Of a stretch of DNA of 64,000 bases, positions 32,041-41,176 are shown in pieces. The stretch is from Microglena sp. YARC (lineage: Eukaryota > Chlorophyta > Chlorophyceae > Chlamydomonadales > Chlamydomonadaceae), in the NCBI GenBank assembly GCA_022414725.1, contig CM039462.1, positions 792,385-856,384 of the forward strand. Direction: 5' to 3'. Within the stretch, counting starts at the first letter, position 1. The number at the start of each line of letters is the position of its first letter. The position numbers were made by a program, and so were the translations under genes. The notes beneath the pieces were generated by a model. It saw nothing but the letters and a program-made list of their open reading frames with translations, was not told where the DNA came from and did not search any database.

Positions 32041-33387
32041 TCAGCTCGCGAGACCTCCCATCCCACTCATGATTCTTAGTACATTGTAATTGACAGCATA
32101 GATCCTTACCTTGACTGACCTTGGTGATCCGTTGTGGTTGACTGCGTTTGTGGTTAGGTTGATTGTTAGGTTGGCGTTATCAATTCTAGACATGTTGCAA
32201 GATCCTGATGGCTGGTGTTCCTCTGGCTTGAGCGCGAATGAGTATACATTGATTCCCTTAGATGGTACGTTTTCGTGGTGCTGGTACGTCTGCACCAGGT
32301 TCCAGTACTCTCCGTCCCTCTCTGACAGTCGCTCGTGTCCGTTTAGAGACAGCTTTGCCCTAGAGGTTGGGTTCTCTCCTCCGTCTGCTGCGACTGGGAT
32401 GTAGACTCTGTATGTTCCTCCTGATGCGATTCCTGGCATTGCGTCCGTAACGCTTGGTGAGGGTGATGACATGACCTTGTCTGTGTAGTTGAACCACTGC
32501 TTTCCGAATGGCGCTGACTCTGAGATGTTGTCGTCTGGCTGGACGACCCACACGATCTCCTTGCACGGGTGGTTGAAGTTGAGCTTGAAGTTGTTTGATG
32601 TCTGTGAGGTTGACTCGTCTCCCCCGAACTGCAGCTGCTCGATGAGGTACTCGTGTGGTGCGCTTGCGAACCTGCGTCGCTCGTCTGTATCCAAGAAGAT
32701 GTAGTCGATGAATAGTGAAGCTGTTGATAGAGATGGTGTTGATACTAGGTTCAGGTTGGTTGCCCAGATGGGTGGGTCTGACGCTGTGAGTGCAGAGTTG
32801 CGTCCTGCCCAGAAGCAGTTCTTGGCGTCGTTGAACTCTAGGTTGATCTTGACCTCGTGGTACTGGAGTGCGATGAGTGGCAGGGCGAGTCCTGGGTTCC
32901 TGCACCACCAGAACTCCAGGGGAATCCATAGGGTCTTGGATGGCACGGTCATGGGCCCCCTTTCTCCTGTTCCGAAGCAGTTGTCGTATATCTGGGTGAG
33001 TTCGGGTGTTTTTCCTAGCATGGACGCGTATCCTAGTTGATGTCCTGGTGTCTGGGTGAGCTCGTTCCAGATGTGCATCCAGTCTCCGTAGTGGCGATCG
33101 ATGCGCTGTCCTCCGATGTCGATGTCGAATGCGGTTCCCTCTGGGACGGATATGGCTGGCAGCTCGACCCTTAGGTATGCCTTGTGGATGAGGTCTCCGT
33201 TTCGGGAGATGTTTGCGGTGACCTTGCGTCCGAAGTCTGCGCTTCCGTTGAAGACCTGTTCAATGGACTCCATGGCGAAGGATGTGTGCCTGCGGTGCAC
33301 GACCTTGAAGAAGGTACCTTGGGGGTTGGATGAGAGGTACACATCCTGTGCACCGAAAGCGATGAGCTGCATGAGTCCTCCAGCCAT
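32041..33387 (-). CDS. MCP: Major capsid protein (double jelly-roll)
   Basis: 448 residues, intact, ATG at 33387 and TGA at 32041. The N-terminus GGLMQLIAFGAQDVYLSSNP followed by TFFKVVHRRHTSFAMESIEQ is diagnostic for the major capsid protein of Nucleocytoviricota, and the length is close to that of chlorovirus-type capsid proteins. Further family marks are YGDWMHIWNELTQ, IPLEFWWCRNPGLALPLIAL and YHEVKINLEF in the first jelly roll, and the C-terminal YAVNYNVLRIMSGMGGL. It assembles as pseudo-hexameric trimers to form the icosahedral shell. Its integrity contrasts with its broken neighbours. An AT-rich 90-base intergenic region separates it from the divergent gene at 33478. Confidence 0.97.
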   Translation of the reverse strand: MAGGLMQLIAFGAQDVYLSSNPQGTFFKVVHRRHTSFAMESIEQVFNGSADFGRKVTANISRNGDLIHKAYLRVELPAISVPEGTAFDIDIGGQRIDRHYGDWMHIWNELTQTPGHQLGYASMLGKTPELTQIYDNCFGTGERGPMTVPSKTLWIPLEFWWCRNPGLALPLIALQYHEVKINLEFNDAKNCFWAGRNSALTASDPPIWATNLNLVSTPSLSTASLFIDYIFLDTDERRRFASAPHEYLIEQLQFGGDESTSQTSNNFKLNFNHPCKEIVWVVQPDDNISESAPFGKQWFNYTDKVMSSPSPSVTDAMPGIASGGTYRVYIPVAADGGENPTSRAKLSLNGHERLSERDGEYWNLVQTYQHHENVPSKGINVYSFALKPEEHQPSGSCNMSRIDNANLTINLTTNAVNHNGSPRSVKVRIYAVNYNVLRIMSGMGGLAS

Positions 33388-33477
33388 TTTGTGAGATTAT
33401 TGAGTTTGTATAATAATACCATAGATTTTTTTTACGGGAGTTCTGCGCGCCTACAATTTTTTGTACGTTTCTACAAA
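33388..33477. promoter_or_regulatory. Divergent promoter region, capsid / 33478 gene
   Basis: Ninety bases lie between the two divergent start codons. They contain TATAATAATA (about 33409-33418) and a run of eight T at 33425-33432, typical of AT-rich viral promoters. No exact known late-promoter motif was identified, so the call is positional. Confidence 0.4.
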
Positions 33478-34572
33478 ATGCCCTTGTACGACACGGCCAA
33501 CCGTTTGAGAAGCGACCGATGCTTCCGGGCACTTTGCGACTCTGACGAGCGCAAGCTTGCCAATATGACTCTGACGGACCTGCGTATGCGCGATAGGTAG
33601 CGGAACATTGATTGTGATACCCGCATACGCGATTACATCACCGGAAAGAAAGACAACGGTGCAACTGCTGCTAATACTACTACTACTACTAAGGAATGTG
33701 ATCCCAGCAACAATGGCAAAAAAAACAGGAATTCTGACGACGACTACAATGCGGATGACGAGACGTTCCTTTTGGTGACTCGGCGTCACTTTGATATGGC
33801 CAACAACACATCTAGGAACCAGTGTCTAGTCGGTGACAGTGAAAGTGAAAGTGACAGTGACAGTGACGGAAATGGTTGCGATCCAGGGTCTGGTGAACAG
33901 AAGAAGCGTTCTCTCGCGTCGGATAAAATGCGGGACCCTGAGGATGTCGCTTCGCGATTCCCGAACCTGCGCGTGTGGGACGGGTACGGTGTGGGTGCTT
34001 GCGTCCCTTCCCCTGGATGGAATGATGATGGTGATGATGATGATGATGCGAACGGTAGTACTACTGTGCAGCCTCGGACGTTTGTTGCTGCGCCACACAT
34101 TGGGGCGCACGAACCGACGCCTTTGATCATCGCCGGTTGCGCGCAGCGCCACCAAGAGGGGTGTATGACCACGCGCCGCGGTGGCGGGGATGCATCGCTA
34201 TTTCGATTTCACGGTATCTACGGCGGTCGCCGATCCGGGAGGTTGTTCACGATAGACGAAGCCCCTGCGACTTTCTGTGACACCCACCTCATGGAGCGTA
34301 ACGTTGATGACGGTCGATCCACGGGTCGCGCTTGCTCCATTCCAACCACTGTATGTGAGTCCGGACGCATCGTGGACCGCTTGGCTGAGCGACGATGGGA
34401 CACGTTTGACCCCGTAGTGTTCAAACGTCCTGATGGCGACGTTAACAGCGTGCCTCCTGAAGACTGGGTTGTCCGCGGCGCGTCTTCTCGTGACATAGCC
34501 AGACGCCCCGAGTTCTTGTGCATGCGCGGTTACCAGTATGACGGCCGCCTATGGCGCATGAAGAAACCGTAG
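33478..34572 (+). pseudogene. Unknown viral protein with acidic tracts, one in-frame TAG
   Basis: From ATG 33478 (PLYDTANRLRSDRCFRALCD) the frame meets TAG at 33598-33600 and then stays open in the same phase to TAG 34570-34572, about 364 codons in all. Low-complexity stretches are poly-Thr (about 33671), SESESDSDSD (about 33840) and DDGDDDDDANG (about 34030). The C-terminal third has a folded look (FHGIYGGRRSGRLFTIDEAP; FLCMRGYQYDGRLWRMKKP). No family recognised. If the TAG is real, translation could restart at ATG 33796 to give about 258 residues. Its position beside the capsid gene hints at a virion-related role, which is inference. Confidence 0.55.
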
Positions 34573-34603
34573 GAGGACGTAGAAATCAAATTATGTCCAG
34601 TAC

Positions 34604-35183
34604 TTATTGCGAGGGGGAAGCATCTTTGATGTACGCATTGTCGAATGCGCGCATGAACATGATCGCGCCTATGACCAACTGATTTCCGTTGAGAAAGGGG
34701 TACGTGTTCACAAAGAACAGTTTTCCGTCCCACAACATGTAGAACTGGAGTTTGACTCCTGCAAGCGTCTTTGTCCATATATTGTCGAACATCTTCATTA
34801 GAGCGGGGGGGCAGAATCCTGTTCCCCCTCTCGTTGGTCATTTGGTCTACCTGGGGGAGAAATATGTGCGGGTCTTTCACGTTTGCAAGGATGTACGTCT
34901 TGTCGTTGCCCACGACGAAGATGTTCCAGAACTCAACGTGGTCCGTTATGGGGTACAGGTTGTCGATGTGGTATGTGTCGGACACGGGAATGATGGAAAG
35001 ATTGTTGTTGGTGTTGGATGTCGTCGACTGATTGTAGGGATATGGTGAGGGCTTTTTGAGTTGTACATCTTCTTCTACCTCCTTCGCTGTCTCATCACTA
35101 AAACATGCGAATGTCAATTTAAGATTTTTTACAAAATTGACGTTGAAGAGGGACATATGTGTCGATGTGTAAATACTAGGCAC
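34604..35183 (-). pseudogene. PAS-like domain protein, frameshifted at a G7 run
   Basis: The first frame (start ATG 35183 or 35156) reads HIDNLYPITDHVEFWNIFVV, then KTYILANVKDPHIFLPQV. At the homopolymer 34805-34811 it slips, and the adjacent frame continues MKMFDNIWTKTLAGVKLQFY, LWDGKLFFVNTYPFLNGN and LVIGAIMFMRAFDN to a stop at 34604. The ordering of strands with a closing VNTYPxxNGNxxVIGAIxFxR motif matches PAS-fold proteins found in several giant viruses. Function is unknown; PAS folds sense small ligands or mediate contacts. The frameshift at a seven-G run is the kind most easily explained by a sequencing error. Confidence 0.55.
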
Positions 35184-35187
35184 AGTT

Positions 35188-35935
35188 TTTTCTCAAATAA
35201 AGTGGGACATTGAGCACTGTCGTGTCGAACAATAACCACGAAAGGTCAGATTCGTCTAGGTTACGAGTTGTTGGGTAACACACCATTGAAGGAGACTCCA
35301 AAGGTCTCTTATCGCGACCAGTTGGCGGTGAGGGTGTACTGCACACGTAAAAAAATCCAAGAAAAACACAGGAGGGGTGGCTTAGCTACTGTAATTGTTG
35401 AGCCAAGTGCTGCCCCCCCTACAACAACTCGATCAAGCGGTACCCTGAGGTACGAGGACTGCGATTCTCTCCAGAAACCAGCACTTACTCGGACCGGGAC
35501 CGCTCCTCTGCTCTCACAATCGCAAGGCTGCACTGCATGGAACTGTTGGGTCAAGGGAGACCGCTTCCATTTTGCAGGGATGCGTGTTGTTGATGGGCTA
35601 CAAAAAAACATGATGGTGTTCCACTGCAATGTGGGTTGCTACACCATAAGGTGTACCGTACACTCCAGAAAGCGGTTTCATTTTAGTATTCCGTCGAGTG
35701 TACAAGAGCAATGTGGAATTTTGCAAAAATATAACACTCTCCAAGAAACTTGTTCCAGTCCAATTTCATCATGAAAGAAAGATATCCTGGGGTTTAGCCA
35801 TTATGGTTTCCAAATGATGGGCGGTGTTCCTGCCGCCCGGTCGATTTCGACCGGTTTCGGAGTCGGGACCGACTGCTGGTACAATACCATCAATGTAAGT
35901 TGCCGCATTGTACTGTTCCACCGACTGTAGAGGAG
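35188..35935. repeat. Dispersed Tc1/mariner-like repeat fragments
   Basis: 35188-35213 (CAGTTTTTTCTCAAATAAAGTGGGACA) matches 40548-40573. 35620-35712, including GGTTGCTACACCATAAGGTGTACCGTACAC and TTTTAGTATTCCGTCGA, matches 38757-38862. 35907-35932 resembles the right end of the inverted repeat at 41092 (GTACTGTTCCACCGACTGTAGAG). The 168-codon plus frame 35268-35774 falls within these pieces and I do not regard it as a gene. This looks like nested or partial copies of non-autonomous DNA transposons. Confidence 0.55.
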
Positions 35936-36015
35936 TGAGTGGTTTCGATGACGCAGGCATCTGTGTTGCGTTTCTTTACGATTATTCTTTTGTGGCAAAT
36001 ACAATGCAATAAACA

Positions 36016-36862
36016 ATGGATCGGAGCAGCTATGCGTCGTCGTCTCCGTACCGTGTCGAATGCAAGATCTTGATCGATAGTCGGTCGCGTGACCATTCGA
36101 CCTACCCCAGTCCGAACCACTACGCCGTAATTCACGACACGGAAATCAGGGACATCCGGTCGGTGCATCTTGCAGGAGCTATTCTTCCCAACGCAGCCTT
36201 CACGTTACCAGGCCATCGAAATAGCGACTTTGGTATCGTGGTGGGCACCCCCCCTCCCAAAATACTTGCGCTTCAAAGCGGCGATTACATGTCTGGTGCA
36301 GCTCTCGCTATTGCTTTGAATTCACAGTTAGGATCCCATTCTATCACTGCGTCTTTTAGGGGCGTAGACAGCCGGATCGTGTTCTCAAGTCCGGATGCCG
36401 TGTTCGGTATTTGGTTCGGCAACGAATCCTCATGTCCGGCGCGGCTCATAGGATTCGAGTCTGATTCGATTTTGTCAGCGACATTCGACACGGACGCTAA
36501 CGTCTGGCTACTGGAGGCCCCGTTCCGTATCGACCTACTAGCGTTCAGACGTTTCATCGTCGTAGAGATGTGGCAGCCGAGCGCTGAAGTACTTTGTTAG
36601 CCCCAACGCTAACGTGAACACCGCATTCGCAGTGATCGAGTATCCCACGAACACTTCCACGTCCGAGCATTGCGGAAGTCTATCTAGCGGGATACGGACC
36701 ATCATGGGGACACCAAAGACTTGGGACCCGCCTCTGTCATCGATCCGACGTATCGGCATCACACTCAAAAACGACGACGGATCGCTTGTCGACTTTCAGA
36801 ATCAAGACCATGTTCTGGAGATCATTGCAGAAAGTAGCACAATTACATCGAGATTCACGTAA
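36016..36862 (+). pseudogene. Virion structural protein homologue (IDSRSRD family), one frameshift
   Basis: ATG 36016. Residues 16-36 contain ECKILIDSRSRDHSTYPSPN, followed by EIRDIRSVHLAGAILPNAAF. This pairing (IDSRDRD...YPxPNxY..., then a strand with SxELxxAxxPN) is characteristic of a structural protein conserved in giant and polinton-like viruses. After residue about 190 the frame ends at 36600, but another frame continues with YFVSPNANVNTAFAVIEYP, GIRTIMGTPKTWDPPLS and IRRIGITLKNDDGSLVDF to TAA at 36862, giving about 280 residues in total. The single frameshift lies near 36575. It probably is a minor capsid or internal virion component. Confidence 0.65.
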
Positions 36863-36892
36863 AACAGTCAGTTTGTTTACTATTTTAATCAT

Positions 36893-38540
36893 TTAATCAA
36901 GAAGACACTCGCAGACACAGCCCGAAATGGTGAGCTTAGCTGTAGCTGGATCAGATGCAGCAACTTGGCACTGATCGATAGTGGGGGCATCACATCTACA
37001 CACACACGATGAAGGAACAATAACTCTGCAACTTCCTGGGTTTCCTGGAGTTCCTGGGTTTCCTTGAGTTCCTGGGTTTCCTTGAGTTCCTGGGTTTCCT
37101 GGGTTTCCTGGAGTTACTGGGTTTCCTGGGTTTCCAAAACTTCCAGGATTTACAGGGGGTTCTAGGTAGTCGGTTGTGCGTCGGGGGAAAGTTGTCATTG
37201 TAATCGACATAGTATTCGTACCCTCCCTCCCAATTGCGACCACCATTATCCATAGGTGGAGGTGGAGGCACGTCATTGTCCAGGGGTAGAGGCACGTCAT
37301 TGTCCATGGGTAGAGGCATGTCATTGTCCATGGGTAGAGGCATGTCATTGTCCAGGGGTAGAGGCATGTCATTGTCCAGGGGTAGAGGCACGTCATTGTC
37401 CAGGGGTAGAGGCATGTCATTGTCCATGGGTGGAGGTGGAGGCACGTCATTGTCCATGGGTAGAGGCATGTCATTGTCCATGGGTGGAGGTGGAGGCACG
37501 TCATTGTCCATGGGTAGAGGCATGTCATTGTCCAGGGGTAGAGGCATGTCATTGTCTATGGATAGAGGCATGTCATTGTCCATTGGTGGAGGTGAAGGCA
37601 CGTCATTGTCCATGGGTAGAGGCATGTCATTGTCCAGGGGTAGAGGCATGTCATTGTCCATGGTTGGAGGTGGAGGCACGTCATTGTCCATGGGTAGAGG
37701 CATGCCATTGTCCATGGGTAGAGGCATGTCATTGTCCAGGGGTAGAGGCACGTCATTGTCCATGGGTAGAGGCATGTCATTGTCCATTGGTGGAGGTGAA
37801 GGCACGTCATTGTCCATGGGTGGAGGCATGTCATTGTCCATTGGTGGAGGCATGTCATTGTCCTTTGGTGGAGGCATGCCATTGGTGGTGTCCGGTGATG
37901 GTTGATCGTTGTTCATGCATGGGACCAATGTTCCAACAAGAGATTGGACAAGTGGTTGGACGTCGCATGTTGGGCAACATTTGTGCGTGTACACATCATA
38001 GAAGGCCGCCTTGCATGTAGGGTCGTTATCATTTGTAGGATCGGTACAGAAGCTATCAATTTGATTGCAAGGAGGAAGAGCAGTGACGCAAAAGATCGAT
38101 CCGAACATGGTCCAAAAGTTTGATCTCATGTTGGTAATCCTGAATTCCTCTCTTGTATCATTATCAAACAAATCAAAATAGATGCCTCCTCCACGACGCT
38201 CGTTGTTCCAAGTAACCTCGGTTACCGTGCGAATGCACTCGATAGGGGACGTCATCAAGATCTTGTTCGCCATGTTCTTCAGCGATGTGCAGCACCAATC
38301 TGGAGACGTTTCCTCACAAGCGAGTGCCTTAGAAACCTCGAAGCACATAGTACCGCTTCCATCCGAGTTCGACGACTCGTTGATCCAACGAAATGCGTAA
38401 GGCGAGGAAGCACACGAACGCATCGAACAACTTCCACTAGGGAAGGATCCCTTTGCAACATGCAATAGGGACACCGAAAGAGTGCTGATCAGGAGAAGGA
38501 TATTTATTCTCAAATATAATACATTTTGTTCATGTTCGAA
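36893..38540 (-). pseudogene. Secreted pherophorin-like protein with Pro-rich rod and collagen-like tail
   Basis: Near 38540 an ATG starts a short peptide that shifts frame into LRINILLLISTLSVSLLHVA, a clear signal peptide. Residues about 24-190 form a Cys-rich domain: SCSMRSCASSPYAFRWINES, MCFEVSKALACEETSPDWCC, IECIRTVTEVTWN, FRITNMRSNFWTMFGSIFC, CKAAFYDVYTHKCCPTC. Cysteine spacing and the VxxVTxN / ITNM / CCPxC landmarks fit the pherophorin domain of green-algal matrix glycoproteins. Then follow more than 25 octads like DNDMPLPM or DVPPPPPM, a proline-rich rod, and, after a frameshift near 37200, a collagen-like GNPGTQGNPGTP segment and a Cys-rich end (SSCVCRCDAPTIDQC...GCVCECLLD). A capture of a host wall gene by the virus is likely. 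It could help in attachment, which is inference. Confidence 0.7.
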
Positions 38541-38544
38541 GACC

Positions 38545-38866
38545 TTTACACTCGCATTTTGGTGTATTTTACCCCGTGATCTTTTGGGCCACGGTACTGG
38601 GGAAGAGGCGATCGCTTAAGTGCGGCTGGTCCTTCAATGGACACTCTCGAAAGTACCGACAAAAGAACGATACGGAGTCTGCAGGATGGAGAGCCGTGAT
38701 CTAAAAAAGAACCACGATATTCTCTTTAACATCCTGCAATTTGTTGATTCAAAATCGTATTGGTGTTCCACTGCCCAGGGTTGCTACACCATTAGGTTAC
38801 ACCGTAAGGTGTGCCGTACACGAGGCGGTTTCATTTTAGTATTCCGTCGACTGTATAATTGCGGAT
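38545..38866 (+). repeat. Two adjoining dispersed repeats
   Basis: 38545-38665 matches 20966-21075 in inverse orientation (shared landmarks TTTTGGGCCACGGTAC, GCGATCGCTT, CCTTCAATGGACACTCTCGA) and partly 29065-29095. 38757-38866 matches 35620-35712 and ends in TTTTAGTATTCCGTCGACTGTA, which resembles the right terminus of the Tc1/mariner-type element at 41092. The pair may be one small non-autonomous transposon. Confidence 0.6.
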
Positions 38867-38872
38867 AATTTC

Positions 38873-39067
38873 TTGGAGGTTATCATCAAGTCGAAATATC
38901 ATGATATGATAAAATCGATTTCGGAACAAGATTCCGAATACTTGCTCGCCCGTAAAGACAAAAAATTTATGGTGTATGTACCTTCAGAAGCGTCTACCAA
39001 AAGCGTTGCTCAACCCAAGACCCTTGATGCGGTCCTGGAATTGTTTGAGAAGAAGAACAAGGTATAG
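38873..39067 (+). pseudogene. Truncated small gene, unknown
   Basis: The frame has good protein character (YHDMIKSISEQDSEYLLARK; KTLDAVLELFEKKNKV) but no upstream ATG, starting only at TTG 38873 or the internal ATG at 38906. Immediately upstream lies the repeat ending near 38866, so the 5' end was probably removed by that insertion. 40 bases downstream the inverted-repeat element at 39107 begins. Unrecognised family. Confidence 0.35.
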
Positions 39068-39340
39068 TTGCATTAACAGCGATGCACCATTTTTTTCCAA
39101 GGTCTACAGTCGGCGGAACAGTAAAATGAAACATATATCAGATGGAAATAAATGTACGACATCGCCGTTAGAAAAATGGCGTTAAGAATGGTCGCTGACT
39201 TGGGTGTGTTAAAAACTTCAGAATCGACTGGTTCTCTGATCACATCCCCGCATGGGAGAGTGTTGAAGCAAGAATGTTTCTCAGCAATTTCAACAAGTAC
39301 TTTTACAAGAAATAATGCGCGGCTGGCAAGATTTGGATGA

Positions 39341-40230
39341 CTACACTCCATTTTTCAAGTACTTCAACGAAGTGAGTTTGGAAAGTGGTGATATGTCGTC
39401 ACAAGTGTGTTCGAAATGTCGAGGTGAAGCAACGAAGTGAGTTTGGAAAGTGGTGATATGTCGTCCACAAGTGTGTTCGAAATGTCGAGGTGAAGCAACG
39501 AATTGAGGCCGTACAGATGCGATATGTCTTCCACTTCGATGTGCGTCATGTTCAGGTGAAGCAACGCAGTGAGGCCGTACAGAGCTGATATATCGGTCAC
39601 GTCGGTGTAATTGATGTTCAGGTGAACCAACGCAGTGAGGCCGGACAGATGTGATATGTCTTCCACGTCGTTGTAATTGATGTCCAGGTGGACTAACGAA
39701 GTGAGGCCGGACACCGGTGATATGTCTTCGAGCCTGCCTTCGATTTCCGAAATGTCGAGGTGAACCAACGAAGTGAGGCCGGACAGCGGTGATATGTCGT
39801 TGACCAAGTTGGTGTGCGCCATGTTCAGGTGAACCAATGAAGTGAGGCCGGACAGAGGTGATAGGTCGTACACGTAGGTGCTCGACATGTCCAGGTGAAT
39901 CAATGAAGTTAGACAGGACAACGGTGATATGTCGCACACGTAGGTGTGATTGATGTCCAAGTGAACCAACGAAGTTAGACCGGACAGAGGTGTCAGGTCT
40001 TCGAGATCTTCGATTCCCGAAATGTCCAAGTGCGTCAACGCAGATAGGTATGACAGAGGTGTCAGGTTGAAGGTTTCGAATTCCGCCAAAGAAGTTAGGT
40101 CATGCGTGTGCGTGAAGGTTTCGAATTCCGCCAAAGAAGTTAGGTCATGCGTGTGCGTGCTTTCTTGCTTGCTTGCATGCATGCATTCGGTAGATGGATG
40201 TGTCATTCGATCTTGTATGTATGTATTCAT
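39341..40230 (-). pseudogene. Leucine-rich-repeat protein (internalin-like repeats), end frameshifted
   Basis: From ATG 40230 (NTYIQDRMTHPSTECMHASK) the protein has a directly duplicated 15-residue segment (HTHDLTSLAEFETF twice) and then about ten LRRs of 22-24 residues of the form DISPLSGLTSLVHLDISHTY. This is the short bacterial/protist internalin-like type, also frequent in giant viruses. No signal peptide or kinase domain is seen. Near 39402 a single C is missing compared with the neighbouring copy of the repeat, so the main frame ends at 39364 while the shifted frame gives DDISPLSKLTSLKYLKNGV and a stop at 39341. LRRs bind proteins; the partner is unknown. The gene lies wholly inside the inverted-repeat element. 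Confidence 0.75.
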
Positions 40231-40327
40231 TCAGCTTGTCGTCTGGTTTCCAGTTACCTATCCTATCTCTCTATCTCTCTATCCTCCGTTCGCCTATCAC
40301 TCTGCGTGCGTGTGTTTGCATTATCAA

Positions 40328-40534
40328 TCAATCCATTCCCTGAGCATCCCCAGGGGATGTAATCTTCCACTCTCGTTGCTTGCTATCTTGTAGCATCCAC
40401 ACCCATCCGGACCATGCTAATGCCTGGGCTTTGAGATACTCCACGCCTGTCGCTTCATGCAAAGAATCCATCTCGTGTATTAGATGTTCGATCCTCTCAC
40501 CTACTGTTTTCAAGTCACTACTGTGCTCTTCCAT
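40328..40534 (-). CDS. Small protein with a diverged copy at 47.5 kb
   Basis: 68 residues from ATG 40534: EEHSSDLKTVGERIEHLIHE, then YLKAQALAWSGWVWMLQDSK, ending in ITSPGDAQGMD. A region at 47410-47640 (minus) repeats the plan: VGERI, then KAQA, then a Gly/Trp-rich stretch, then a CPGSSG-like end, but with frame breaks. The existence of a related copy supports a real gene family. Helical N-terminus, no known domain. Lies between the LRR gene and the right TIR of the element. Confidence 0.4.
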   Translation of the reverse strand: MEEHSSDLKTVGERIEHLIHEMDSLHEATGVEYLKAQALAWSGWVWMLQDSKQREWKITSPGDAQGMD

Positions 40535-41176
40535 GGTAATACATACAGTTGTTCTCAAATAAAGTGGGACACACCTTATAATCATCCAGACTGCAGATCG
40601 TTCCGTTTGGGGGGTGCAGCAAGTTGAAAATATTCCGAGTCGCCTCTGTGGTAAACCGTTCAACCGTCTGTGTCCCCATACCAGTATCATGTGTTGGTGG
40701 GTTTTTCGAGGAACCTCTTGGCGCGTCTCGGCGAAACGCGAGAGGTCTCTTTCTCCCAAAGACTTGGTGGAGTGTAAGCATCAGGATGTTCCTGGAAGCG
40801 TTCACGTCGAAAAATGCAACAACACCTCTTGCGGTTGTGCATTGAGTTGACAATAAAAACAATTTCAACAAATCTTTGTTCGTCTCAAAAAGTTTGCTTA
40901 CAAATTTACGTCGTTTTCGATGTACACCAAAGCGTTTCCACCTCCACAGAGTAGAACACGACTGATGTTCGTAAATACAGAAGTTTTTAACACACCCAAG
41001 TCAGCGACCATTCTTAACGCCAATTTTCTAACGGCGATGTCGTACATTTATTTCCATCTGATATTTGTTTCATTTTACTGTTCCGCCGACTGTAGAGATT
41101 GGTGTCGCCCCCAGACCTTTCCAATCACCAAAACCGACGAGTACCTTTGTGCTCTTCTCCATCGGAGCTACAAAGT

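Larger units (their letters stand above)
39107..41092. mobile_element. Tc1/mariner-type TIR element carrying an LRR gene
   Basis: The left end starts TA-CAGTCGGCGGAACAGTAAAAT (TA at 39105-39106) and the right end finishes as its reverse complement with TA at 41093-41094. The terminal inverted repeats are about 117 bases (39107-39223 and 40976-41092) and differ at only a few positions; both include GACATCGCCGTTAGAAAA and GGCGTTAAGAATGGTCGCTG. A TA target duplication and CAGTCGG termini are the marks of the Tc1/mariner superfamily. Inside, no DDE/D transposase is visible. Instead there is an LRR gene (39341-40230 -) and a 68-codon frame (40328-40534 -). A third copy of one TIR stands alone at 53028-53145 in the right flank. 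Confidence 0.7.

Noticed and set aside
35268..35774. 168-codon ORF as a viral gene
   Set aside because: It lies within repeat segments shared with 38.76-38.86 and 40.5-41.1 kb and has no protein-like domain.
37234..38020. Plus-strand SRGRGTSLSMGRGMSLS-type ORFs
   Set aside because: Antisense of the proline-rich octad repeats of the pherophorin-like gene.
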